This document shows, piece after piece, positions 17,328 through 29,635 of a DNA stretch of 64,000 nt (positions within the stretch are counted from its first letter, which is position 1; each line of letters starts with the position of its first letter). The notes under the pieces are model-generated. The model did no database searches, was not told the origin of the DNA, and saw nothing but the letters and a program-made list of their open reading frames with translations. The DNA is from Jilunia laotingensis. GTDB taxonomy: Bacteria > Bacteroidota > Bacteroidia > Bacteroidales > Bacteroidaceae. Position numbers and translations under genes: made by a program. Location of the stretch: contig NZ_JACRTF010000001.1 in assembly GCF_014385165.1 (NCBI RefSeq), positions 3,968,001 through 4,032,000 on the forward strand, in the 5' to 3' direction.

Positions 17328-19316
17328 ATGAAACAAGAAGAAGACAAATTCACTGGTTTGCCTGAGAATGCATTCAGAGAATTGAAACCGGGTGAAGTGT
17401 ACCATCCCCTAATGAGTCCAAACCAAAATTACCCCGAAGTAAATTTTTGGTCTGTCAGTTGGGGTATCGCTATGGCAATTCTCTTTTCGGCAGCAGCCGC
17501 TTATCTCGGACTGAAAGTCGGTCAGGTTTTTGAAGCCGCCATCCCTATTGCCATTATTGCCGTAGGTGTTTCCGGTGCCGCCAAACGTAAGAACGCTTTA
17601 GGTGAAAACGTAATTATCCAATCCATCGGTGCCTGTTCTGGCGTAATTGTTGCCGGTGCTATTTTTACACTTCCCGCCCTATATATCCTTCAAGCGAAAT
17701 ATCCAGATATGAGTGTAACCTTCATGCAGGTGTTTATCAGTTCTCTTTTAGGGGGAGTATTGGGTATTCTTTTTCTCATCCCCTTCCGGAAGTATTTCGT
17801 AAGTGATATGCATGGAAAATATCCATTCCCGGAAGCGACGGCTACCACACAAGTCCTTGTATCCGGTGAAAAGAGTGGCAGCCAGGCAAAGCCATTACTT
17901 TTGGCAGGCATTATCGGTGGTTTGTACGATTTCATCGTCGCCACTTTCGGATGGTGGAATGAAACGTTCACCACTCGTGTAAGCAATATGGGAGAGATAT
18001 TGGCTGAAAAAGCAAAATTGGTATTCAAAATAAATACAGGAGCTGCCATATTAGGTCTAGGATATATCGTAGGCTTAAAATATGCTTCGATTATTTGTGC
18101 CGGCTCACTGGCTGTCTGGTGGATTATCGTCCCATGTATGTCTATGATATGGGGAGATAATGTATTGAATGCATGGAATCCGGAAATTACAAGTACCGTA
18201 GGTGCGATGAGCCCGGAAGAAATATTCAAATATTATGCCAAGAGCATCGGTATCGGTGGTATCGCTATGGCAGGTGTCATCGGTATTATCAAATCATGGG
18301 GCATTATAAAAAGTGCTGTCGGACTGGCAGCGAAAGAGATGGGTGGCAAAAGCAATACGGAAAAGAATGTTCTCCGCACCCAACGTGATCTTTCAATGAA
18401 AATCATAGCTATCGGTTCCATTATTACTCTGATTCTGATTACCTTGTTTTTCTATTTCGATGTAATGCAAGGCAATCTTGTTCATACATTGGTAGCCATT
18501 TTATTAGTTGCCGGCATTTCATTCCTTTTCACGACAGTCGCTGCGAATGCCATCGCCATTGTAGGAACAAATCCTGTTTCGGGTATGACTTTAATGACAC
18601 TGATCCTTGCTTCCGTTGTAATGGTGGCTGTCGGACTGAAAGGTCCTTCGGGCATGGTTGCTTCCTTGGTTATGGGAGGAGTAGTTTGTACGGCTCTTTC
18701 TATGGCAGGCGGTTTCATTACCGACTTGAAAATCGGATATTGGCTAGGTAGTACGCCAGCCAAACAGGAAACTTGGAAGTTTTTAGGCACCATCGTCTCC
18801 GCGGCTACGGTAGGTGGAGTAATGATCATCCTCAATAAAACGTATGGTTTTACAAGCGGTGCCTTATCTGCACCCCAGGCAAATGCCATGGCAGCAGTTA
18901 TCGAACCGCTGATGAGCGGTGTGGGGGCACCTTGGTTACTTTATGGAATCGGTGCTGTAATAGCTATCATCTTGACTCTTTGCAAAGTTCCCGCCTTGGC
19001 ATTTGCATTAGGTATGTTCATCCCATTGGAATTGAATGTGCCATTAGTCGTAGGAGGTGCGGTTAATTGGTATGTAACGAGCCGCAGCAAAGATACTTCT
19101 CTCAACAATGAACGCGGTGAGAAAGGTACTCTGCTTGCCTCCGGATTCATCGCTGGTGGTGCATTGATGGGAGTGGTAAGTGCAGCAATGCGATTCGGTG
19201 GCATTAACCTGGTTAACGAAGCATGGCTGAACAATACCCTGTCACAAGTATTTGCCTTAGTTGCTTACGCACTGCTGATTCTCTATTTTGTCAAAGCATC
19301 AATGAAAGTAAAATAA
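17328..19316 (+). CDS. OPT-family oligopeptide transporter
   Basis: 662 residues with about 14-16 membrane segments. Typical OPT stretches include GLKVGQVFEAAIPIAI near 60, YPFPEATATTQVLVSGEKSG near 165, TTVAANAIAIVGTNPVSGMTLMTL near 405, and MGGVVCTALSMAGGFITDLKIGY near 445. Bacterial OPT proteins import peptides or peptide-like compounds. It is followed 16 nt later by the beta-galactosidase, suggesting a shared transcript. Confidence 0.93.
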   Translation: MKQEEDKFTGLPENAFRELKPGEVYHPLMSPNQNYPEVNFWSVSWGIAMAILFSAAAAYLGLKVGQVFEAAIPIAIIAVGVSGAAKRKNALGENVIIQSIGACSGVIVAGAIFTLPALYILQAKYPDMSVTFMQVFISSLLGGVLGILFLIPFRKYFVSDMHGKYPFPEATATTQVLVSGEKSGSQAKPLLLAGIIGGLYDFIVATFGWWNETFTTRVSNMGEILAEKAKLVFKINTGAAILGLGYIVGLKYASIICAGSLAVWWIIVPCMSMIWGDNVLNAWNPEITSTVGAMSPEEIFKYYAKSIGIGGIAMAGVIGIIKSWGIIKSAVGLAAKEMGGKSNTEKNVLRTQRDLSMKIIAIGSIITLILITLFFYFDVMQGNLVHTLVAILLVAGISFLFTTVAANAIAIVGTNPVSGMTLMTLILASVVMVAVGLKGPSGMVASLVMGGVVCTALSMAGGFITDLKIGYWLGSTPAKQETWKFLGTIVSAATVGGVMIILNKTYGFTSGALSAPQANAMAAVIEPLMSGVGAPWLLYGIGAVIAIILTLCKVPALAFALGMFIPLELNVPLVVGGAVNWYVTSRSKDTSLNNERGEKGTLLASGFIAGGALMGVVSAAMRFGGINLVNEAWLNNTLSQVFALVAYALLILYFVKASMKVK

Positions 19317-19326
19317 AACCAAATAA

Positions 19327-22629
<3,303 letters not shown>

Positions 22630-22630
22630 A

Positions 22631-23416
22631 ATGAAAATGAAAACTATCAGTACATTCATAGTGGCCGCTTGCTTATTAAGCGGCCCAGCTATGGCACAAC
22701 AAGAGAAGAATTTAATGCTAAGTAATGCCCAAACTTTTATAGACACACCATATGTTCCCAACACATTGGAAATAGATGATGCAGAAAACCTCGTCATCAA
22801 TTGCGATGAAGTGGATTGCACGACATTCGTTGAATATGTGTTGGCCATGTCACTTTGCTCTGAACAAGGTAAAGATATGAGTGAAGGTGAATTTGCAGGA
22901 AATCTGCAACGTATCCGTTATCGAGACGGCAAAATAGACGGATATACATCACGCTTACATTATATTGCCGACTGGATCGAAAACGGAGTACGCGGAGGAT
23001 TTATGGAAGACGTAACAGCCGTCAACAGTCCTTACACACAAACACTGAATTTGTCGTACATGTCTACCCATCCAAAAGATTATAAACAGTTAGCAAATTC
23101 AGAGACCAACGTGTCTAAAATGGCAGGCTATGAGAAGGCCCTTACCGGACAGGAAATACATTGGTTACCCAAAGACATGCTACCTTCAACCGGACTTCCC
23201 TGGATCAAGAACGGGGATATTATTGCCATAACCACCAACACTCCCGGCTTGGATGTATCCCATATGGGAATCGCCATTTACGTCAAAGACAATCTTTGTT
23301 TACTACACGCTTCTTCCGACAAGGGAAAAGTTTTAGTAGACAAAAATACTTTAAGCCGCCTTCTGAAACATAATGATAAATGGACGGGAATCCGTGTCAT
23401 CAGAATGAAAAAATAA
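22631..23416 (+). CDS. DUF1460 protein, NlpC/P60-like amidase
   Basis: 261 residues with a signal peptide ending about residue 22. Putative catalytic Cys in CDEVDCTTFVEYVLAM near 60 and His in GLDVSHMGIAIYV near 212, the DUF1460 pattern. Structures of this family support an N-acetylmuramoyl-L-alanine amidase role on cell-wall fragments. It starts 1 nt after the beta-galactosidase stop codon; the second Met at 22637 is an alternative start. Confidence 0.85.
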   Translation: MKMKTISTFIVAACLLSGPAMAQQEKNLMLSNAQTFIDTPYVPNTLEIDDAENLVINCDEVDCTTFVEYVLAMSLCSEQGKDMSEGEFAGNLQRIRYRDGKIDGYTSRLHYIADWIENGVRGGFMEDVTAVNSPYTQTLNLSYMSTHPKDYKQLANSETNVSKMAGYEKALTGQEIHWLPKDMLPSTGLPWIKNGDIIAITTNTPGLDVSHMGIAIYVKDNLCLLHASSDKGKVLVDKNTLSRLLKHNDKWTGIRVIRMKK

Positions 23417-23444
23417 TAAAAGCAAAACGACAAAATTAAAAGAA

Positions 23445-24122
23445 ATGAGAACATTTTATCTTGCACTTATCAGCCTATTTCTTTTGTGCGGAGAATCTAC
23501 CGCACAAGATTGGGCCAATTTAACACGGTTTCAGGCAAAAAATGAAGCCTTGGGTACTCCGGCAAAAGGAGAGAAACGGGTAGTATTTATGGGAAACTCG
23601 ATTACGGAGGGATGGATTAATACCTGTCCTGAATTTTTCGAAGGACGACCTTATATCAATCGGGGGATAGGAGGACAAACAACTCCCCAAATGCTGATCC
23701 GCTTCCGCCAGGACGTTATCAACCTACACCCCAAAGTAGTAGTAATACTTGCCGGAACAAATGATATTGCAGGAAACACAGGACCATCCACTTTGGAAAT
23801 GATAGAAGATAATCTGGCTTCAATGGCTGAGATCGCCCATGCTAATGGTATTAAAGTGATTCTCTGTTCCGTACTCCCTGCTTATGATTATCCTTGGCGC
23901 AAAGGAATGGAACCTAACGTAAAGATTCCCGAACTGAATAAGTGGATCAAGAATTATGCGGAAAAGAACAAATTTATCTACCTAGATTACTTCTCTGCAA
24001 TGGTCGACGAGAAAAACGGGATGCAAGCCGACCTGTCAGGTGACGGTGTACATCCCAACAAAAAAGGGTATGAAATCATGCAGCCAATGGTAGAAAAAGC
24101 CATTGCGAAAGCATTGAAATAA
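23445..24122 (+). CDS. SGNH/GDSL-family hydrolase
   Basis: 225 residues with a signal peptide (MRTFYLALISLFLLCGESTAQ). Blocks: I VFMGNSITEGW (Ser), II NRGIGGQTT (Gly), III LAGTNDIAG (Asn), V DLSGDGVHPNKKGY (Asp, His). It is an esterase/deacetylase-type enzyme, probably on carbohydrate or lipid acyl groups in the periplasm. It follows the DUF1460 gene by 28 nt and ends the run of four genes that starts with the OPT transporter. Confidence 0.93.
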   Translation: MRTFYLALISLFLLCGESTAQDWANLTRFQAKNEALGTPAKGEKRVVFMGNSITEGWINTCPEFFEGRPYINRGIGGQTTPQMLIRFRQDVINLHPKVVVILAGTNDIAGNTGPSTLEMIEDNLASMAEIAHANGIKVILCSVLPAYDYPWRKGMEPNVKIPELNKWIKNYAEKNKFIYLDYFSAMVDEKNGMQADLSGDGVHPNKKGYEIMQPMVEKAIAKALK

Positions 24123-24143
24123 AACATCGATCAATGCAGATAT

Positions 24144-24809
24144 TTATAAAGCAATAAGAAGTGCTTTGATTTCTGCTTCAAGGCGTTGCTTCACTTCGGA
24201 CATCGGGAGGTCATGTCCCAATTCCTGACGCAGTGAAGTGACGCCTTTGTCAATAAACCCACAAGGATGAATATAACTGAAATAGCGCAAATCGGTATTT
24301 ACATTCAAAGCCAATCCGTGCATCGTTACAAAGTGGCTGCTTCTGACCCCTATTGCGCAAATCTTCCTTGCACGGGATGTGTTTCCTTCCAGCCAAACCC
24401 CGGTTGCTTTTTCCAGTCTACCGGCAGAGATGCCATAAGATTCACAAACGCGGATAACGGCCTCTTCCAATACATGAACATATTCTTTCAGCCCAAGTCC
24501 GAATTCCTCAAGATTCAAAATCGGATAGCAAACCAACTGTCCGGGGCCATGATAAGTAATATCTCCTCCCCGGTCTATGTGATAAAGGGTTGCACCTATT
24601 TTTTCCAATTGAGCTTCCGTCAATAACATATTATTTTCCTTTCCGCTACGCCCCAGCGTATAGACATGCGGATGTTCGCACATGATAATACGGTTCTCAT
24701 AATCTTCTCCTTTTTGCTTGGCGAGGATAAGATTATCGAACCATTCCGTCTGCCGTTGCCATGCTTCGGCATACGGAACAAGATTCCAGTCTGTTACAAT
24801 CGTTTTCAT
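24144..24809 (-). CDS. lipB: Octanoyltransferase LipB
   Basis: 221 residues. Family features: RGGDITYHGPGQLVCYP near 80, Lys in RKICAIGVRSSHFVTMHGLALNV near 145, and catalytic Cys in YIHPCGFIDKGVTSL near 182. It moves octanoyl from acyl carrier protein to lipoyl domains, for example of the glycine cleavage system. A -7 box TACCTTTG (24822-24815) lies only 5 nt before the ATG, implying a nearly leaderless message. It follows copA on the same strand. Confidence 0.96.
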   Translation of the reverse strand: MKTIVTDWNLVPYAEAWQRQTEWFDNLILAKQKGEDYENRIIMCEHPHVYTLGRSGKENNMLLTEAQLEKIGATLYHIDRGGDITYHGPGQLVCYPILNLEEFGLGLKEYVHVLEEAVIRVCESYGISAGRLEKATGVWLEGNTSRARKICAIGVRSSHFVTMHGLALNVNTDLRYFSYIHPCGFIDKGVTSLRQELGHDLPMSEVKQRLEAEIKALLIAL

Positions 24810-24814
24810 AAAAA

Positions 24815-24822
24815 CAAAGGTA
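24815..24822 (-). promoter_or_regulatory. -7 box immediately upstream of lipB
   Basis: TACCTTTG on the minus strand with 5 nt between it and the lipB ATG. Transcription from it would start at or next to the start codon. Confidence 0.55.
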
Positions 24823-24860
24823 ATGAATAAATTGAAATATTTTTATTCATCACGGAAGTT

Positions 24861-27077
24861 TTATTTTCTCCGTCCGAGACTTAAGGAGTTCAACACAACA
24901 CTCACGCTCGAAAAAGCCATCGCTGCACTTGCAAGCATCGGATTCAATAATATGCCGTAGAGGGGATATAATATACCGGCTGCAATAGGAATTCCTATAA
25001 GGTTATATATAAATGCCCAAAACAGATTCTGATGAATCAACTTCACGGTCTGCCTGGATAAGTTAAATGCTTTCGGCAACAACAACAAATCGGAAGTCAT
25101 CAACGTCACCATCGCTACATCCATCGCAATATCGGTACCTTTGCCCATCGCAATGCTGACATCCGCCAGTGCAAGAGCTTGCGAATCATTAATGCCATCG
25201 CCTACCATAGCTACCGTTTTACCTTGTAATTGCAATTCACGAATAAATTCCTGCTTGTCATCAGGCAACGCATCCGCAACAAATCTGTCAATGCCCAACT
25301 TGCCTGCCACTGCCAATGCTGTCCGTTGCCCGTCACCTGTCAACATGCAGATATCTATTCCTTGTTGTCTAAGTTCTTTCACAGCTTCGGCCGAAGTCGG
25401 TTTCACAGGATCGGATACAGCGATGATCGCCAATATCTGATTCTCACGACCAAAATAGATGATGCCATTTCCTTCCGATTCATACTGAACCATCATATCT
25501 GCCATCACATCCGGTAAAGAAGCATTGAAGTCTTTCAACAATTTATGGCTACCCACCCAGAACAGATCACCTTTATAAATCACTCTCACCCCTTTTCCGG
25601 TAATACTTTCAAAACTATCCAAATGAGCAGGAACGACTTTCTCCTCTCCTTGCAAAGAGGCTACAATTGCTCCGGCAAGCGGATGCTCCGATTTCTGTTC
25701 GGCAGCAAGCAAAACACCCTTGAAATAATCTTCCTGTGTCACTGCCCACAGCCAACCGCTAACAGTAGGATGACCTTCGGTCAAAGTCCCCGTTTTATCC
25801 AGAACAACCACATTTACTTTACGCATCTGCTCCAAGGCAACCGCATCCTTTATTAAAATATGCTGACTGGCAGCTTTCCCGATGCCGACCATAAGGGCAG
25901 TAGGTGTTGCAAGCCCCAATGCACACGGACAGGCTATTACCAGTACAGACACAGCGGAAAGCATAGCATATGAGAAATAATCCATACCACCGATGACTAT
26001 CCAAAGAATAAAAGTCAACACGGCTATGCCCAACACTACAGGTACAAAAATTCCTGTCACCCGGTCGACGATGCGTTGCACCGGAGCCTTACTTCCCTGA
26101 GCTTCCTGTACCATACGGATGATACGGGCAAGTACGGTTTCTGAACCTACCTGAGACGCATTGATAATGAAAGAGCCACGTTGATTGATTGTTCCGGCAA
26201 GTACCCGGTCGCCTTTCTTCTTCTCCACAGGAATGGGTTCACCGCTGATCATACTTTCATCTACAAAAGAGTCTCCCTCGGAAACGATACCGTCCACCGG
26301 AATCTGCTCTCCCGGACGAACTACAACCAAATCACCGACCTGAAGTTGGTCGATAAGGACTTCCTCTTCAATCCCGTTACGTAAGATACGGGCGACCTTC
26401 GGTTGAAGTCCCATTAACTTTTTAATGGCAGCGGAAGTATTGCCTTTTGCCCGTTCTTCCAACAATTTGCCTGTCAGAACAAATGCTATGATAACAACAG
26501 AAGCCTCATAATAGACGTGTGGCTCCACTCCGCGGCTATACCAGAACTCCGGGAAAAAAGTATTGAACACACTGAACAAAAAAGCGATGGATGTACTCAA
26601 AGCTACCAATGTATCCATATTACTTCGTCCCATTTTAGCTTGTTTCCAGGCACCAGTGAAGAACGAACCACCGAAAAGAATCAGAACGGGAAGCGTGAGT
26701 AGCAATTGTATCTCATTGGAATAAGGCACATGCATAAAGACCATAGAAAGCAATAACATGGGAACGGCAAAAATCCACGCACCGATGACTTGCCTCTTCA
26801 ATTTGCGATAATGCTGTTGCTGTGCTTCCTCCTGACGCTCTTCGCGAAGGTTTTCCTCTTCAACAATAAGGTCATAACCACCCGATAAAACAGCCGCCCT
26901 GATTTCTCCCGGAGTCAGTTTGTCGGCTTCATAAGAAACAGAAAGCGTATTTGTAGCAAAATTTACCGTTGCATCCACGATACCCGGCAATTTACGGACA
27001 ATCTTTTCAACATTATTAGCACACCCCGCACAGTGCATATTCAGCACGGGAAACACTTTCTTTGTAACAGTACCCAT
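24861..27077 (-). CDS. copA: Copper-translocating P-type ATPase
   Basis: 738 residues. One N-terminal HMA domain with MHCAGC (Cys 16 and 19), eight predicted membrane helices, actuator motif SGEPIPV near 277, intramembrane CPC in [11 protein letters not shown] near 381, phosphorylation site DKTGT near 425, GDGINDS near 630. The CPC and HMA motifs mark a Cu(I) (or Ag) exporter of the P1B-1 type. It stands at the end of a minus-strand copper cluster after the HMA protein and TonB receptor, separated from them by the AT-rich island at about 27.1-29.3 kb. Confidence 0.95.
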   Translation of the reverse strand: MGTVTKKVFPVLNMHCAGCANNVEKIVRKLPGIVDATVNFATNTLSVSYEADKLTPGEIRAAVLSGGYDLIVEEENLREERQEEAQQQHYRKLKRQVIGAWIFAVPMLLLSMVFMHVPYSNEIQLLLTLPVLILFGGSFFTGAWKQAKMGRSNMDTLVALSTSIAFLFSVFNTFFPEFWYSRGVEPHVYYEASVVIIAFVLTGKLLEERAKGNTSAAIKKLMGLQPKVARILRNGIEEEVLIDQLQVGDLVVVRPGEQIPVDGIVSEGDSFVDESMISGEPIPVEKKKGDRVLAGTINQRGSFIINASQVGSETVLARIIRMVQEAQGSKAPVQRIVDRVTGIFVPVVLGIAVLTFILWIVIGGMDYFSYAMLSAVSVLVIACPCALGLATPTALMVGIGKAASQHILIKDAVALEQMRKVNVVVLDKTGTLTEGHPTVSGWLWAVTQEDYFKGVLLAAEQKSEHPLAGAIVASLQGEEKVVPAHLDSFESITGKGVRVIYKGDLFWVGSHKLLKDFNASLPDVMADMMVQYESEGNGIIYFGRENQILAIIAVSDPVKPTSAEAVKELRQQGIDICMLTGDGQRTALAVAGKLGIDRFVADALPDDKQEFIRELQLQGKTVAMVGDGINDSQALALADVSIAMGKGTDIAMDVAMVTLMTSDLLLLPKAFNLSRQTVKLIHQNLFWAFIYNLIGIPIAAGILYPLYGILLNPMLASAAMAFSSVSVVLNSLSLGRRK

Positions 27078-27187
27078 ATTTATATCTTTTAATTTATTCT
27101 TTTAACAACCTTACAAGGTTATTTGTTCAATTGCTTCTCATTACCTAACTTCAACTTTCTAACAATTTCAAGTCTTATTCAGTGAAG

Positions 27188-27385
27188 TTATATTTCATGT
27201 TTTTCCTTTATAAAAAGACTTTTTATAATAACAAAAATCACCGCTATCCGTCCGATCCACCTGACATAATTATTTATGTTTATGTCCCACGGGCTTAAAT
27301 TTATCACTATCAATACAACATAAAGTACAACTATTACAATAGCCACATAATGTATAAATTTTATATTTATTTTTTTCCACGACAT
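27188..27385 (-). CDS. Small two-helix membrane protein, paralogue A
   Basis: 65 residues, two hydrophobic segments (about 12-30 and 43-57) with short charged ends. The start MSWKKINIKFIHYVAI matches MLWKKINIEIIRYIYF of the gene at 27570-27773, and the DNA upstream of both ATGs is also alike (CATATAG then CAATTAAAA). The two are a tandem duplication. No family is recognised. Very AT-rich, unlike copA next to it. Confidence 0.55.
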   Translation of the reverse strand: MSWKKINIKFIHYVAIVIVVLYVVLIVINLSPWDININNYVRWIGRIAVIFVIIKSLFIKEKHEI

Positions 27386-27454
27386 ATAGAATGCAATTAA
27401 AATATTATAACATCACATTTACTAAAAAAATCATTGTTAGGACTAACCATAAAG

Positions 27455-27550
27455 AAATCCTCTTTTCCTCTTTTTCGTCTTCTCCACGAATTCAGCATTG
27501 CATTGAACTTCTTAAATCCTACTTTCAATTTTCCAACATTTGTCACCAAG
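27455..27550 (-). pseudogene. Decayed copy of the HMA-protein gene 3' end
   Basis: About 90 bases align at roughly 84 percent with 29286-29370, the last 28 codons of the intact HMA gene, including the shared block CACGAATTCAGC and CTTTCAATTT. One- and two-base gaps put the copy out of frame (for example inside the stretch that codes for NYKAEFV in the intact gene). The rest of the gene is missing. It marks a duplication border of the AT-rich island. Confidence 0.8.
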
Positions 27551-27569
27551 AAAAGTATAATTGAGAGTT

Positions 27570-27773
27570 TTATTTTTTTTTCTTCTTCAACCGATAAAGA
27601 ACATCATAAAGTATCAATAAAATGAGATCTATTATAAATAGATACCCAACATAAATACGCAGCTTTTCGCATCCCAAAGGGCCTTCTGCAATCACCCACA
27701 TGATAAAAGATAAAATTACTAATATAAAATAGATATAACGAATAATTTCTATATTTATTTTTTTCCACAACAT
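27570..27773 (-). CDS. Small two-helix membrane protein, paralogue B
   Basis: 67 residues, two hydrophobic segments (about 12-28 and 41-58) and a Lys-rich tail KKKKK read from a long T run. Paralogous to the gene at 27188-27385 by its first 16 residues and upstream DNA. Function unknown. AT-rich. Confidence 0.55.
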   Translation of the reverse strand: MLWKKINIEIIRYIYFILVILSFIMWVIAEGPLGCEKLRIYVGYLFIIDLILLILYDVLYRLKKKKK

Positions 27774-28016
27774 ATAGTATACAATTAAAAAATAAGGTTC
27801 GTTGAATCACTAATTTCGTCCTAGCAACGTGTAAAAACAGCATGATAATTTGATATTAAAAAGTAAGCACATTCATGATTATAATCAATGATTTTTCTTT
27901 TATTAATCTACCAAGCTATTTTCACACGTTATACTGAACTATTACATAGAAATTGATGAAACACGTCATTAAATTGCCCAATTAAAAAACTATTTCACAT
28001 CAATTACATATCGTTT

Positions 28017-28799
28017 TTAACCAAAAATAGACCAAATAATTTGCATAAATGATGCTATTTGAACTGCTTTACCAACCGATCCTGCAGTCACCCAACCCAA
28101 ACTCCAAAGAGACATTCCTATTATACCATTTAACTGATTTGCATCCATTATAGATACCGCCTGACTCCAAATCATTCTATCTCCAGGTGACATCCTAGTA
28201 CTAAAGGTTTCGTTAAGGATATATTTATTCACACCTCTTATAATAATGAATCTGATTTTCTTTAAGGATTCAAGTCTTAATTTTATTTCTTTTCTAGAAG
28301 CCAAATCTAATGATTTAAAGTTCGCACCATCATAAAATGCATCGATTTCATCTACCAATTTATTATCATTCTCATTAAATATCAAATGCTTTTTTGACTC
28401 TATAAATTTTATAAATACAGATCCTTCACGAGTAATTTCTGATTGAGTGAAAAGCATATATGAGAAAAGTGCATTTTCTTGCGATGTTAATCGGTTTATA
28501 TAATCTGTCGCCCGTCGTGTCAGATAATCTTCAGAAGAAATATTCGATTCTGAGATTGAGATTCTAACATTCTCTCTTAATAAATCATTATATAAGCCTT
28601 CAAATAAGACAGCATATTTATCAGATAAGATTGCAATCTGTTCATCGGACAATAATGAAATATCTATTTTTTGTTCGAAAGCAGAGCTTTCATTTGATAT
28701 GATTACCTCATCATCACTGCCTTTACAAGCACATAAGCATATAAATAATAGAGCTAAAAAACTCATTCCAGTTTTTTTATTATATAATAAATTCTTCAT
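28017..28799 (-). CDS. Predicted lipoprotein of unknown function
   Basis: 260 residues from the Met at 28799; a longer frame to 28835 only adds a poor N-terminus. The start MKNLLYNKKTGMSFLALLFI ends in a lipobox FICLCAC with Cys near 24. The mature part is helical and charged (EQKIDISLLSDEQIAILSDK) and ends with a hydrophobic stretch (GIIGMSLWSLGWVTAGSVGKA). I do not recognise a family. The gene is clearly more AT-rich than the copper genes on both sides, suggesting it was acquired. Confidence 0.65.
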   Translation of the reverse strand: MKNLLYNKKTGMSFLALLFICLCACKGSDDEVIISNESSAFEQKIDISLLSDEQIAILSDKYAVLFEGLYNDLLRENVRISISESNISSEDYLTRRATDYINRLTSQENALFSYMLFTQSEITREGSVFIKFIESKKHLIFNENDNKLVDEIDAFYDGANFKSLDLASRKEIKLRLESLKKIRFIIIRGVNKYILNETFSTRMSPGDRMIWSQAVSIMDANQLNGIIGMSLWSLGWVTAGSVGKAVQIASFMQIIWSIFG

Positions 28800-29282
28800 A
28801 TCTGTAAATTTTAAAAATGTTATGAATAATAACATGAAATATTGCTACTCACCTGAAATGATTTAAATTTAATGGCAAGTAAATACTATTATCCCCTCCA
28901 ATGACATTTATAATGAACGCCATTGGAGGGGATAATCTAATTGAAATTATTTTTTCCAATTAGGTTTAATTTCCTAGCTATATGCGAAATAAAATGTAAC
29001 ATAGCATCTGAAATTAAAACACATTAACCAATATCTATAATATAATCAATAATGTCTATTCATTACACCGGCATTATAATTATAAATATTCTTTTACCAC
29101 AATAAATAAGCGATATTAATATTGTTCGCAATTTACATATTTATTTTAAATAAACCAAAATAAATAGCATCAAATATTTTGTATCGTAATGACTTTTGAT
29201 ACTATTTATTACAGAAAATCTAAACCTTCTATCGAAATTATTTAAAATAAACGATCTCCCGACACAGATCCCATTTGTTGAA
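28800..29282. other. AT-rich intergenic stretch with a large hairpin
   Basis: Apart from the hairpin at 28888-28936 I see no gene or clear promoter. The stretch between 28960 and 29250 is very AT-rich. It lies downstream of the intact HMA gene. Confidence 0.6.
28888..28936. repeat. Perfect 16-bp hairpin
   Basis: ATTATCCCCTCCAATG (28888-28903) is fully complementary to 28921-28936, with a 17-nt loop. There is no T run directly after either arm, so it is not a standard terminator. It lies 89 nt upstream of the lipoprotein start and 350 nt downstream of the HMA gene. Confidence 0.85.
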
Positions 29283-29594
29283 TTACTTCTTTTCCTCTTT
29301 TTTCGTCTCCTTCACGAATTCAGCTTTGTAATTGAACTTCTCAAACCCTGCTTTCAATTTATCAACATTCGTCTTGTCAGCATCATAGGTGATTGATACG
29401 GTCTTCGTCTTTAAGTCGGTAGAAAACTCTTTTACGCCCTTCTCAAACTTAATATTGTTTTTCACCTTACGTTCGCAATTCTCGCAATGCATTTGTGACA
29501 CTTTAAATACAGCCGTACGAATGTCTTTCGCCATCACAGCCGTGAGACCCGATAAAATCATCGCAAAAGCGACCATCATTCTTTTTACTTTCAT
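29283..29594 (-). CDS. Secreted heavy-metal-associated (HMA) domain protein
   Basis: 103 residues. Signal peptide (MKVKRMMVAFAMILSGLTAVMA), then one ferredoxin-like HMA domain with the metal site MHCENCERKV (two Cys near 35 and 38) and a Lys/Glu-rich tail. It probably binds Cu(I) in the periplasm and hands it to or from CopA or the TonB receptor. It lies 41 nt behind the receptor gene. A decayed copy of its last codons lies at 27455-27550. Confidence 0.9.
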   Translation of the reverse strand: MKVKRMMVAFAMILSGLTAVMAKDIRTAVFKVSQMHCENCERKVKNNIKFEKGVKEFSTDLKTKTVSITYDADKTNVDKLKAGFEKFNYKAEFVKETKKEEKK

Positions 29595-29635
29595 AATAAC
29601 CCCTTCGTTTTTAATTTTTAATTATTAATTTTTAA

